In this document: in pieces, positions 1-10,793 of the stretch
How positions within the stretch are numbered: position 1 is the stretch's first letter
How the letters are laid out: each line of letters opens with the position of its first letter
Source of the DNA: Heliocidaris erythrogramma
Taxonomy: Eukaryota; Echinodermata; Echinoidea; Camarodonta; Echinometridae
Length of the DNA stretch: 64,000 bases
Assembly (NCBI GenBank): GCA_025617745.1
Contig: CM046853.1
Coordinates: 54,898,643 to 54,962,642 of the forward strand
Direction of reading: 5' to 3'
Program-made: the position numbers and the translations under genes
Notes under the pieces: generated by a model
Databases searched by the model: none
The model's input: only the letters and a program-made list of their open reading frames with translations
What the model was told of the DNA's origin: nothing

Positions 1-2768
1 TTATTGGAAATCTCATTAATTCCATTTTTTAATATCAATAGTTCTTCAGTTATAATAATGATTTTTAACATTTATAAAAGAATATTATATCACTAAAGGA
101 TTATGAAATGTATGTACATTAGCACATTGTGGATAAAGTTCTTGAAGGAAAACACTTGTTTTACAAGAATAATTGTTTCAAGATCATAGATGTACTGTTA
201 TCCAATTAATCTAATGGAAGTGATAATAAAGCATATTTGGCAATTGCAATGGATCTCTCATAAATGTGAGCAAAATTGTTAAATTCATTCAGCTTTCTGT
301 CACAGAAAAAAAACTGTAGAAGGGAGTGAAATCATATTGTCATTTTATTTGAAAAAAGGTTTAGGTCTGGTAAAGATGAAAAATAATTTGATCTTTTTCA
401 TTCTTTTTCATCCCTTTTTGGAAAAAAAAGAAATGTCTCATGAACAGAATTTCTTTTGAAATAACCTCCTATTCCAAATTCAAATTTAAAACTTAAGGGA
501 CCAAATTTTGATGCTACATGTTTATATAGTCCCATAAACCCATTTCTCTGTCCAGTGCAGTGTTTGTTATTTGGAATCTTTGAAATTTTCATGGAAAGTC
601 ATACCTGTGGTTGTCTTCCTCAGATTAAGCCATCACCTTTCTCTGCCCCCAGTTATGAATATGATTATATGGCATAGAATCACATGTAAATAATTACATG
701 CAGTAAGTTGTTTTCCTCCTTATGAGCCCTTTTTAGATCAATTTCCAAGAAGCAATTATATGATCAGGGGTGCGCAGCTTGGCATGAATTTTTGCAGTGT
801 TTTATTTCTTATAGTTTCTTATATTGGTTGTTAGACATAGAAAAACTGTTTACATGCTTTGTGCATTTTCCAACATTTATTTTTAGGATGGATGTGACAT
901 GAGCAATACAGTAATGACAGTCTGGAATGAGTATTAAAGCTAGGGAAGAGGAGTGTTATGACGTCTTTAGTATCTTCTTTCTGTGTGATGATTTATTGTA
1001 CTGCCTACTTCTATATGATATTTAAGACAAAATGGTGAAAGCATGCTTTCATTTATGAAACTCATGTAAAGGCCTTCAGTGGCAAGAAATGGAAAAGGGG
1101 TTAAATCTAGAGTGTGAGGGATGCGGAGAGAAAATGAGATTGGGATATGAGACAGAGAGAGAGGGAGAGAGAGAGAGAAAGAAAGCAGTGGAAAACGGGG
1201 ATACACATGAGAAAAGATTTTAAAATTGTTGTTTGTTTTTATAAATGGAACGGAAAGTGAGATAGTTTCAGATAAAAAAAGGTCATTGATAGTAGGAGAG
1301 GTAGGAAAGTGGAAAAGACATTTATAGAGAGAAAGGGAAAAAGGGGGGGGGGGACTAATTCATTTTAGGTCTGATGTGCAAATGTGCAACTAAATAAGAG
1401 GGGTAGAAATTGAAACAGTAACAGAGAAAGAAAGAGAAAAAGTGAGAGAGAGAGCGTGAAAGGGAGGAAAAGTTGACTAGAGATTAAAAGATTTAAAAAA
1501 TGCTATGAGAAAGAGATATCAAAAGGGACAAGAAAGTCAAGCTAATGGAGAAACAAAAGAGAGAGAGAGAGAGAAAGAAAGAAAGAAAGTGAGAGACAGA
1601 TAGTGACAGAGAGACACAAGGGAAGAGAATGAAACAATGAGGGCCTTAGCAATATCAATTCTATATCTCCAGCTGTCCTGTTTTAGCCCATCCAATGCAC
1701 CTTCGATCAGAAGCTCAGTGCCTGAGACGGTCACATGACGTAGCTCAACCTCTCTTACCCTCTCTCCTCTCTCTCTTTCTCTCACTTCTCCCTCCCACCA
1801 GGCACCATAAAACCATCTCCTTTATTACGAGCGAGATGAGCGATTGTGAACTCAATATTCAACACGGATCAATTCTGTTTGCCAGAGCTGGGTAGAGCTA
1901 TTAAATTAATACACTCAGTTTGTCAATACGTTTGTCATAGAGACACTTGTTCCCTTTTCTTCTTTCATTCTTTCTCCCTCTTGTACTGTCTTAGATTTAT
2001 TTCTTTGATTTCCTTTAGGTCTTGTTTATTTTCAGTTCTCATACGATCTGGCCTTCAGACATGTGAATGCAGTATCCTAGTTTTGGTCACTCCCTCCTTA
2101 GTACAATACAAACAGTTTTTTTTTTTCTTGTTCTGTACTTTTCTCCTTATTATTTTTTTTGGGGGGAGGGGTCCTTAAAGTTTTTGTAATTGTTTTAAAA
2201 GTCAACTTATCTTTTTTAGGGAAATGTCGGACTGTGTTAGATATAAACATAGATATAGATTTTACGGATATGTCTGTCAGCTTCGCCTCATGTGGAAAGA
2301 AATGTACAGAGACTGAAGAATAAACATTTTCTTTAGCCAGACAAAATGGTGATGAAAGGTTCTTGAATTGATATTACATTGAAAAGTTATGAGGTATATG
2401 TACTATTCTTTTCTGATGATTTTATTGCATGTGACTTTTTTTCATGTGAGCAAAGAAAAGAAAAATTTGTGTTAAAAGGATACATTCTGTACTTTTCAAT
2501 AAAAATCTCATTTGTAAACTTTGATTTGTAAAAAGGTAATAATATTTTTACAAATTTCACTTTTGAAAGAAATATTTCTGTCTTTGTTTGTTTCTCAGAT
2601 GTGTTCTTGCCCAAGTTTTTTTTTGAGTGTTTTTGTATTAGCTCATGTTGAATTTGAAAATAGTACCCTTAGATGCAATAAAGTAGTCATATTTTTCTAA
2701 GAGCTGCTTAGTTGGATACTTGGTGATCACTATATCAAATCCCATGTTTGTGATATTTCTTTGTACAG
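1..2768. other. Non-coding flank, nothing recognised
   Basis: AT-rich sequence with purine-rich GA microsatellites (about 1150-1180, 1430-1460, 1555-1620) and a matching CT stretch near 1755-1795. No exon, RNA gene or mobile element could be supported. Confidence 0.6.
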
Positions 2769-2903
2769 GTAGAGAATCATGACCATGTCAACTTTGATAG
2801 CAGTGGTAAGCAGGAATGGAGAGGAGAAGAAGAGATGGCGCTGGAGGCTAGTATACTCAGGAAACTCTTTCCTTTACCCTTCACCTCTGATATTGACCTT
2901 TGA
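2769..2903 (+). CDS. Candidate terminal exon of an unidentified plus-strand gene
   Basis: After a good acceptor (atttctttgtacag), one reading frame stays open for 44 codons to TGA at 2901-2903; the other two frames close at once. It encodes VENHDHVNFDSSGKQEW, then an acidic/charged stretch (RGEEEMALEASILRKLF), and ends PLPFTSDIDL. A poly(A) signal AATAAA lies at 3038-3043, about 135 bases after the stop. The charged, non-repetitive composition looks more like protein than the other short frames nearby. I do not recognise the family and found no convincing upstream exon. A GTG-gtaagc donor-like site inside (2803-2811) would allow a shorter internal exon. A chance frame of this length is quite possible. 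Confidence 0.33.
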   Translation, partial: VENHDHVNFDSSGKQEWRGEEEMALEASILRKLFPLPFTSDIDL

Positions 2904-3037
2904 CCTTTGTTTAGATGTCATGTGAATCAGGGAGGCGCTGTATTGCCGCAACTTTTATACATGCTGACTGTAGAATAGGGTGATTGGAGCAAAAATTGGA
3001 AAAGTTTTTTAACATCATTTTTTTCTCACCGGAAATT

Positions 3038-3043
3038 AATAAA
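3038..3043 (+). other. Possible poly(A) signal AATAAA
   Basis: A hexamer 135 bases after the stop of the candidate exon at 2769-2903. AATAAA is common by chance in AT-rich DNA, so it only supports the exon weakly. Confidence 0.25.
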
Positions 3044-3557
3044 AATATGGAAAGTGTCTTCATCATTCCTTGAGAAAAAATTATGTTAAAAACATGTTTG
3101 CAATATTTGTTTTTGTTCATTCCAATTTGTTCATATTCACCTTGTTTTATGTTAACTTTAGTGTGGTTGATAAGTTTAAATTCAGCTATGGGCATACAGG
3201 CACACATACATGTACATGATGAGGAACCCAGAGAGTAAAGTTTTGAGGGTTTATACTAAGTATATTCTTTCTTAATAATAGTATTATCACTGAAGACATG
3301 CACAGGTAATTTTATGGTGATGATATCATATCTTTCTGAACTCAGTAGACAACATGCAGTAAAACTAGTTTCATTGATTCCATATTAGTGGAAGGTATTA
3401 TTGTGCATAGAGTAGTCATTAAAGTGTGTGAATAATACGCAAGCAATTTCTTCAAATGTTGGATTATTTACTAGAAACATCTTTTTTGATATTTCATTAT
3501 ATAGTGGTTAAATACATGTGAGGGAGTAAATTATCAAAATGGCCACAATTACTTGTA

Positions 3558-3932
3558 GAGGTGTTGTGGATCAGTGGATAAGTCCCTGGACTGTGAACCA
3601 CGAGGTCCAGGGTTCGAATCCCACCGCACCACTAGCGTCCTTTGGCAAGACGTTAATCTACATTTGCCACTCTCCACCCAGGTGTTAAAAGGGTACCCGG
3701 TAGGATGCGAAAGTTATGTCGTTTGTTTAGCAATTTGAGCACCACTGCGCTGCTCTTGCTGGAATACTCCCCAGGGAGCGGATAAAGTGCACACATTGTG
3801 TGCGGGTATGTCAGAATCCGAGGACCGGGGTAATAATAGTATCGTATTATGTAAAGCGCTTTGATATTAGTTTACTTCTGAAAAGCACTATATAAATAGA
3901 CGTTATTATTATTATTATTATTACTCATTGTG
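3558..3932 (+). mobile_element. tRNA-derived SINE with (ATT)n tail
   Basis: A tRNA-like head carries a pol III A box (TGGATCAGTGG, 3567-3577) and a perfect B box (GGTTCGAATCC, 3611-3621). A body follows containing agcgtcctttggcaagac, then an end with aagcgctttg and actatataaatag, and an ATT trinucleotide tail (3904-3932). This is the standard SINE layout: internal pol III promoter, unrelated body and simple-repeat tail. Related copies lie at 39503-39720 and, as a fragment, at 7514-7690 on the other strand. It is not a functional tRNA gene, because it lacks a proper cloverleaf end and continues into the SINE body. Confidence 0.85.
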
Positions 3933-3955
3933 GAGAACTTTGTTTGTATCATTAA

Positions 3956-4130
3956 TGGGTGTTGCAAGAAAGTTGCAATCAATTGCAAATTGTAAAGCAA
4001 ATTAGAACAACCATTCTGAATGGTTCAGGGTCTGCCCATTCAAGAAGATGCACTTGTAACAATGATTTTGATTGGTGAGTACCGATCAGTTGCAACTTGT
4101 AATCAATCGCAACTTTCTTGCAACACCCCA
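3956..4130. mobile_element. MITE, 175 bp, long terminal inverted repeats
   Basis: The ends read inward as (T)GGGTGTTGCAAGAAAGTTGC and (T)GGGGTGTTGCAAGAAAGTTGC respectively, with pairing continuing to about 35 bases (caat.aattgcaa against the same). Size and inverted ends fit a non-autonomous DNA transposon. No coding capacity. Confidence 0.8.
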
Positions 4131-4371
4131 ATAGACCTACAAATATTAGTTATGCATCGTCTTTGAATGTGAGGCATTTAATTTCTCACAAGATTTTATT
4201 GAATTTCAAATCATTGAAATTACTGATAAAGTTTGCAATGAATATATACATTTGAATACATGTATATTATATATTCTGATGATAATTAATTTATATTGAT
4301 ATATTGCACAACATGTATATTTTTGTAATCAATTATATGTATTAGAAATATATGAAGAGAACTTTTCCAAG

Positions 4372-4585
4372 TACTGTAAACGTGGAATATTTCGCAGTGT
4401 GGAAAGTTTTGCGCATTTCGTGCAGAATGAAATTGCGCGAAAATAAAAACGTGCAATTTATTTTTTTGTAATGTATTCTTTTGCCCATGAGCCTAGTGCG
4501 TCGGCGAAATTAAAAACATGTGAAATTCACCTTACTCGACCAAGTGCGAAAAATTAATCGCTTGAAAATTTTCACTTATACAGTA
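4372..4585. mobile_element. MITE, 214 bp, TACTGTA ends
   Basis: The left end starts TACTGTAAACGTGGAA, and the right end read inward starts TACTGTATAAGTGAAAA. The interior is rich in TTTCGC/GCGAAA words, including aaattgcgcgaaaat and gcgaaaaatt. TA at both edges fits a TA target-site duplication typical of mariner-like MITEs. Non-coding. Confidence 0.7.
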
Positions 4586-5096
4586 AACAGTAGAAGCATC
4601 ACAGGTCTTCAATGGTTGTTATATATTCTATATCAAAATAATGAAGTACATATTGTCTACTGAGAATCAAAAGGGAGTTGTCTCATGTTATTCAACACAG
4701 ATTAAGTGCCCTTCTCGCTCTCAACTGACGCTATGTCTTATGCAAGCTTCTTTTACAAATCATATCTTCAGTGCCTATCTTTCCTGTTAACTACCTGTAA
4801 CTACATATATAAAGGCATACACTTTCTTTTGTGCTTTGACAGGGTAGCATGAAATGTAATATAAAAGGTGCTTTTAAAATATTCTTGCGAATCAAGTTTT
4901 GAGTAGTTATATCATATCAAGAAAATGTTTGTGAAAATCATTATTAATTATTATCACGCAATCATTATAAGTCGTGGTATAGTTTAGGCCAGCCAAATGT
5001 AGGTAGGGTAAACAAAACCGTGAAAACTTGCTGAAAACTGCATACACTTACTATCATCAACAAGGATACATGTACGGTATGTACACATGGGACAAT

Positions 5097-5843
5097 GTTG
5101 CAGAGAATCCGGGCTAACTCGGCACTAGGGCGGAATTGGCCCTACCGGAAATGCGAGCCCGGAGGGTTTGAATCGATCATGAAATACCAATCTGTAAGAT
5201 TTCGTTTGGATAGTTAAATACCAGCTAAGAATACGTTTTTAACCATTCTTTTGATAGAATTGTATGAAATACTCACCTTGAAGGTAATCTTGCAATTTTC
5301 TTGAGCTAATATCATATTAAAGTGACATTTTAGGCAGTTTAATCACAATTCACAGCTAGCTGTATTTGGTACTCGGACGCATATTATGATGAAGGAATTA
5401 CTGCAAAACTCTGTAGATTAATCATGTCTGAAACATACTGAAACCAACAACTCATTGATTATATTAATATTAGTTCCATAAATATATGATGGATAAAACT
5501 TTAATTCTACCGACTGTGAGTTTTGCAGTAATTTGTAGTTTTGCAAAATATGTACGGCGAATACCGTACCAAACATAGTGCATGCTACACACGGCGATTG
5601 CGAGCTGTGTCATGTGAATACACTGTCTAAAATGTCACTTTTAGCTCAAGAAGATTTGCAAGATTATCTTCAAAGTGAATATTTTATACAATTTTTTTTC
5701 AAAAGAATGGTTAATAAACGTATTCTTAGCTAGTAATCACAACAAAAACCTTACACATTGGTATTTCGTGATCCGTTTATACCCTCTGGGCTATCTCGGA
5801 ATCACTTTTCTGGTAGTGCCGAGTTCGCCCGACCCCGTTGCAG
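5097..5843. mobile_element. Foldback element with ~300-bp inverted arms and 7-bp direct repeats
   Basis: Segment 5104-5836 folds on itself. The left arm (aactcggcacta at about 5116, gaaataccaat, gctaagaatacgttt, aaccattcttttga, gataatcttgca-type words, aagtgacattttag) recurs inverted in the right arm (5560-5830) in the same order. The centre repeats attactgcaaaactc at about 5399 and its complement near 5518. The direct repeat GTTGCAG flanks both sides (5097-5103 and 5837-5843), a plausible target-site duplication. No transposase reading frame is present, so it would be a non-autonomous foldback DNA element. The right arm carries extra bases with no counterpart in the left. Confidence 0.82.
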
Positions 5844-6272
5844 GTTGACTACATAGTCTGGAGATATTCAGTGAAATGTCTCGTTTATTTTGCTTCCAAC
5901 TCAGCAAATGAATTTTTTTCTTTCAGAATCATTTCCCAGATGCCATTTATTTATATACAGTTTGTACATATGAATATTTGTTGAAATTTTTTTTGGATTC
6001 TGTTAGAAAGTAATTTTGCTCAATAGCAGAAGTAAAGTTTATCTTTAATGTTTGCATCCAGAGCTTGACAAGACTGAAGGAAAGCTGTTTGAAAAGAAAA
6101 CAGTTTTAAGAAGCCATACAGTTGAGCAATTACAATTTTATGTTGCTTAGTAACTGATTTCCTGTTTAGATTCTGAAAATATGGTAAATGAGATTGTGGT
6201 AAAAATTTGCCTCCTAAAAAAAAAACTTCATCCTTTTAGCTTCAAGCCAAGAGTCGTCTGTGGTTTACGACT

Positions 6273-6465
6273 GTAAATTCCAGTTATATGCACTCTTCTT
6301 GTTTTTCATTTTATATTGCCCTTTATATATTGATGTATTATTTTGTTTCGCTCACCACAGACTTTCAGAGGAAGATTGGAAGTGCTGGTATGAGCATTGC
6401 CAAGTAGATGATTGTATTTGGTTCAACGTGAAAAGGTTCTTGTACTATTAAAATGCTAGTATTGT
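6273..6465 (+). repeat. Dispersed repeat, copy 1 of a local pair
   Basis: About 190 bases aligning in the same orientation with 7879-8053. Shared words include gatgtattattttgtttc, actttcagag, tgctggtatga, gtagatgattg versus gtagaagattg, and cttgtact. Copies are 1.6 kb apart and clearly diverged, with small indels. Confidence 0.7.
6361..6451 (+). pseudogene. Exon-like frame in a duplicated segment, unidentified
   Basis: After an acceptor-like site (tttcgctcaccacag) a frame runs to TAA at 6449-6451. It encodes LSEEDWKCWYEHCQ followed by VDDCIWFNVKRFLYY. A diverged copy at about 7950-8038 reads in the same frame LSEKDFECWYEN, a stop, then HVEDCVRFK and a final KYLY followed by TGA. Many differences are chemically conservative (W/F, D/E, I/V, R/K, F/Y), which hints at a former coding segment. 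The second copy has an internal stop and has lost the acceptor. It could equally be a dispersed repeat with a chance open frame. Product unknown. Confidence 0.2.
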
Positions 6466-6626
6466 TCAAAAGCGTAGTTTATTTGTAAACATGTATTTAT
6501 GCTGCCTTTTTAATGCTGTTCAAATAGGAGAACATATAAACACAATGAAATACATGTGATATGATACACCATTCATGAAATCAATAATTATAGGTTACTC
6601 TATAATGAAGGCATACATGTTGTTCA

Positions 6627-6839
6627 CCCTTTCGAGACAATTGACCACATTTTATAGTTTGGCTCAATAACTTTTGATTCAGAGCTGTCAAAAATATACC
6701 AGATGCATCATGAGTAGAAAGAGCAAACATTTCTGCACAAACTACCCTATGTCCATTTTTGTTGCATGACCATATTGCGTTTGACACCAGGAATTTTAAA
6801 AAGGAGAATAAGCTTTAAAATCCTTAAATTGGCAACACA
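6627..6839 (+). mobile_element. TTAA-type MITE, left-half copy
   Basis: About 213 bases aligning in the same orientation to the first half of the MITE at 55537-55940: ccctttcgagacaattgac at the start, ataacttttgattcagagct, gtagaaagagcaaa, tttttgttgcatgaccatat, ataagctttaaaatc, and ggcaacacac at the end. The right terminal repeat and a clean TTAA are missing, so this is a 3'-truncated relic. Confidence 0.82.
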
Positions 6840-7364
6840 CGATGATCATGTTTTGTGAGAATGAGATGGGGGAGGTAGAGTATCTTTGTTAGATGTTAAA
6901 TGATGCTCTAGCATCTTTTAGGTTTTGTTATCAAAGCAAGTGCAAATATTTTATTTGTTACTTATCAATTAGGCATACATGTACATTTATGTATACATTA
7001 GAGTGTTGTACTTGAGGCCGGATTCAAGGCCATATTTCAGTGGCCTTCTTGGCCTAGAACTGAGTCACGTGTACAAAACCTATGAAAGGTAATATTTTTC
7101 AGCAGTCTAGTCACTCAGAACTGCCGGCCTGGACTACATCACTGATACCTTGTAAGAAAAATTCAAATATTATATTAAAAAAACAAATTTTGGTAGCTAT
7201 ACAATAATTATTCCTTATTATTTTTTACTGTGGTTGCTCTACTAAGCCTGGTTGGGGAGGAAGACCAGGTTTAGTCCATCTTTCCATACCCAGGCAGTGA
7301 AGCAGTGTTCAATAAATGATTGGTTTTTTTTTTACCATGTATATAGTGTTGCTAAATGAATAAA

Positions 7365-7450
7365 TAACTATATAATGAGAACTCAAGATTATATATTTAT
7401 TTATTTATTAGAAATGAATAAATAATTATATAATCTTTGAGTTATCATTT
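7365..7450. repeat. Short inverted repeat (hairpin)
   Basis: aactcaagattatatatttat at 7381 pairs with its near-complement ending ...ttatataatctttgagtt (7425-7442). AT-rich, roughly 30-base arms, possibly a small MITE. Confidence 0.5.
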
Positions 7451-7513
7451 AATGTTGTATCCAGCCCTCACAGTGACGTCACCATCAAACTACTACATCC
7501 TGGCAGAAAATGA

Positions 7514-7690
7514 TGATAAAAAGTTTCTTATATAGCGCCTTACCAGTTACAATGTAATCGACCAAAGCGCTTACAGCATTATTACCCCGGTCACTGGATT
7601 CAATTGCGATTCTGCACATTACAGTGTACATTCTCCACTCCTCTGCGGAGCATTCCAACCAGTCGCCGGTTTTCAAGCGTGCACTGTTTA
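7514..7690 (-). mobile_element. SINE 3' fragment
   Basis: Read on the minus strand, this matches the 3' body of the SINE at 3558-3932. Shared words are ggaatgctccgcagaggag versus ggaatactccccagggag, then gaccggggtaataat, aagcgctttgg and gcgctatataag. The tRNA-like head is absent, so the copy is 5'-truncated, as is common for retroposed elements. Confidence 0.75.
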
Positions 7691-7878
7691 AGTGGAAAGG
7701 GAAAAATGTGATCTTTATAGACCGGTGGTCTTTCTGTATAGGTGGTTGCTAAATCAGCTTTGACTGTATAAATTGCTAAACTAATAATTTAGAGTGATCA
7801 TTCGATGCTACCTCTAGGCTGGCAGACTGTGATATTTCATTTGTGACATCACAATCTCTGTGAAGTTAGCTGCCTGCA

Positions 7879-8053
7879 GTAAATACCAGTCATATTTACT
7901 CTTCTTTGTTTTCTTTGGATGCTGATGTATTATTTTGTTTCAATTTGGGCAAACTTTCAGAGAAAGATTTTGAATGCTGGTATGAAAATTGACATGTAGA
8001 AGATTGTGTCCGGTTCAAGATCATAAAGTACTTGTACTGAATGCCAGTATAAG
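7879..8053 (+). repeat. Dispersed repeat, copy 2 of a local pair
   Basis: Diverged partner of 6273-6465, in the same orientation. The exon-like frame seen in copy 1 is interrupted here by TGA. Confidence 0.7.
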
Positions 8054-8317
8054 TCTTCTGAATTCCACAGTTATTATTGCTTTACATTCTCTGACATGTC
8101 CAAGTTCATGTTTGTCAGGGTTATGAAGGTTTGTTGTACTTTCATATAACTGTTGTTTTTGTTGTTTTATTCACATGGCTATAAAAGTAGCCTAACCCTT
8201 TCTGTTTATGTCTTTTGTTTATCCAACAAAATAAAGTCAAGACTTTTATTTATTAAAACAAAACTGTCAAAACACCCATTTATCTCTGTGATATACTCAA
8301 AAGGATATACAAGTAGC

Positions 8318-8425
8318 ATGTAATAATAATGATAATAATAATGATAATAATGATAATAATACAACAAATAAACAACATTTCTATTGCGCACATATCCACC
8401 CAAGGGATGCTCAAGGTGCCTTACA
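8318..8425 (-). mobile_element. SINE-like 3' tail with (ATT/ATC)n
   Basis: On the minus strand a segment containing gcgcaatagaaatg runs into an ATT/ATC trinucleotide tail (8320-8362 on the plus strand). The layout resembles the ends of the other SINEs, but the body (ccttgagcatcccttggg) differs, so it may be a second family. Moderate support only. Confidence 0.45.
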
Positions 8426-9672
8426 AACATAATATGAAATTAAGTAAGACAGACATAAATGCCCCTTAGCTTGAATAAGATTTCTTTTTTTTTTTTTTTC
8501 ATTGTCAACAGATTAGTCAGCGGAAAGGTCACCAGACTGACCTGAGTGCAAATCCGTACCGTGATATTTCTGTATCTTATGTAATGGATTATGTAATGAA
8601 TTATCGATTTACCAACATTGCAGGTGTAATTTACCATTATCACATTTCCACTCTTAGAAGTACAGGGTATTAAGTACCGAATGTGAATATATGATACTTA
8701 TATGCTTCTGGCAGCTGTGTGTATCCACCCAGCTGGATGATATTTTGTTAGGAACTAATTGCTAAAAATAAAATAGTACAGAATTACAAAGAAATGGCAT
8801 TTAGATACCCAGCTTTGGTTTCCTCCACCGTAAGGTTATATGTGTATCCATTGCTTAATTTACCGGGTATTTTGAAGGATGTAGAAAGTCACCTGTTTGG
8901 GAGTCTTCAAGCTCTTTGAGATGATAGTTTGATAGTTCCAAGACTTGATGATCCAAAGTTGGTCCTACGAATGCCTACGCACTAATGATTATGGAGTGCA
9001 ATGAAGAATCTAGCAGTAAATCTAACAAGAAGTTATGTTTAGAATTCTAATCTCCCTCTCTCTCTCTCTCTTGCTCTCTCTCTGTCTCCATCTCTATCTC
9101 TGTCCTGATATACGCTTTGAAAAGCTTCTATTCATTTATATTTTGAAACATGAAATTTTGAATTTTATAGAATTCAGGGTTATAGTGAACAAAAGGAAAG
9201 TTTTTATCCTATAGAAATAATGTGAATTTATGGTGAATTTGAATTAAAGGGAATTTTTATTCTATTAACTCTAAAAATATGAATACCAGAAAATGTATCT
9301 GAGGTAGTGATGAAGCAGTTGTCCTTATGTAGCTCGGCTAGCTCCATATAAAACATTTTTTTTGCTAGAGTATTATTGTAGGAGGTACATGTATTCCTCT
9401 TAGTAATTTGAAATATTTCCTCTTTTTTTTTTTTTGGTCTTTATTGTTGGTATTTTTAGTTCTTAAATTTGTAACACAAACTTTCGGTAATGGGGTAAAA
9501 TATCTACATGTATTTTACAAGAGCACTGGATTGCATTGCTTGTCGATTTACATGCAGAAGTGAAAATTGAAATGGAGATGAAAGTCTTAGTGTTTTTCTT
9601 CCATTATGAGGTCTTAGCATTTCATGAATGATTTATAATGTAAGAGGCCTGTGAAGTGGATTGGGATTTCAG

Positions 9673-9752
9673 TTAACCCGTTGACTCCTGAATTCTTTAA
9701 CTCTCATAGGCTTAATACAGGAGCCACCCGGTTCCCGTAGTCTATGGGTTAA
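9673..9752. mobile_element. Tiny TTAA-flanked hairpin MITE, 80 bp
   Basis: TTAA at 9673-9676 and 9749-9752 frames the ends CCCGTTGACTCCTG and, read inward from the right, CCCATAGACTACGG. A related copy is at 60661-60739. Size and TTAA suggest a minimal piggyBac-type element. Confidence 0.6.
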
Positions 9753-9884
9753 GCGAAGGGTGTTTAAAGGGGAAAGAGATCTGAGTTTAAAATTCAGAAC
9801 ATGCCTCTATTTTTTTTTTGTATGTTTTTTTAAATGATATTTCTTGCCCTTCCATTCTCTTATTTTTGGTTATTACCCATCTTC

Positions 9885-9900
9885 TTTATCTCTCTCTCTA

Positions 9901-9979
<79 letters not shown>

Positions 9980-10227
9980 TTGTTTCTCTCTTCCTCTTGA
10001 TGTCTGTCTGCATTGTCACCTTTCTCTCTCTTTCTCTTTCTCTCCCTTTCTCTTTCTCTCCCTTTCTCTTTCTCCCCTTCTCTCCCTTTCTCTTTCTCTC
10101 CCTTTCTCTCTCTCTCCCTTCCTCCCTTTCTCTCCCCTTCCTCCATTTCTCTCCCCTTTCTCCCTTTCTCTCCCCTTCTCCCTCTCCTCTCTTTTCCCTT
10201 TTCCCCCTCTCTCCCTCTCTCTCCTCT
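9885..10227 (+). repeat. Long pyrimidine tract, (TC)n then (TTTCTCTCCC)n-like
   Basis: A TC microsatellite (9885-9984) is followed by an almost pure pyrimidine strand from 10019 to 10227, broken only by one A at 10145. The second part is built from short cctttctctt/tctccc words. Homopyrimidine mirror-like sequence of this length can form triplex DNA. The open frames it creates on both strands are low-complexity artefacts. Confidence 0.95.
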
Positions 10228-10793
10228 ATCTGTGCCTCTTTTTTTTAATATTACTATCATGTACTTACATGTACATGACATGCGTATTGAGTTAATATTG
10301 AAATTATTAAACATATTGAAAGCATTTATCACATCACATAGTAGTGATGATACATAAGATACATGTACAATTTGTATTCTTATTTAATGTGTATTTCCCT
10401 TCTGTATGAATTTCTCTGGACCATGCTAATGGTATTGATGCGTAGACAAAGAACAAGTTGTTACAGTAGAAATATATGATTTTGACCAACTAAATGTTTT
10501 TCATGTAACATAATCATGTTTTATGCTATAGTTCTTTTATAGTTAGATTGTTCTTTAGATGAAAGGAATTTTATGAACTGAAATAAAATATTATTTTAGA
10601 TTAACCTCTACTTAGAAAGTGTTTGCTTAATTTAGTTGTGTTTGTTTGTGGATCATTGCATTCCATTGAATCAATGTACATATCATTGTTTCAAAATGTT
10701 GATTCATGCATATACAACTCCTTTTTCATCATTTTATATATGTCATTTAGCTTAATTCAAAAGCCTGTTACATGATGAAGAGGAACGATATCA

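Noticed and set aside
601..680. Possible short terminal exon after ttgtcttcctcag (IKPSPFSAPSYEYDYMA, stop)
   Set aside because: Only 17 codons, no poly(A) signal close by, and an equally good internal acceptor-like site leaves no open frame.
3558..3640. Functional tRNA gene
   Set aside because: Good A and B boxes, but the sequence continues into a repeat body with an ATT tail and related copies exist, so it is a SINE.
9834..10332. Several overlapping open frames of 60-150 codons on both strands
   Set aside because: They are translations of a TC/GA microsatellite (Ser/Leu or Arg/Glu/Lys repeats), with no start context or splice sites.
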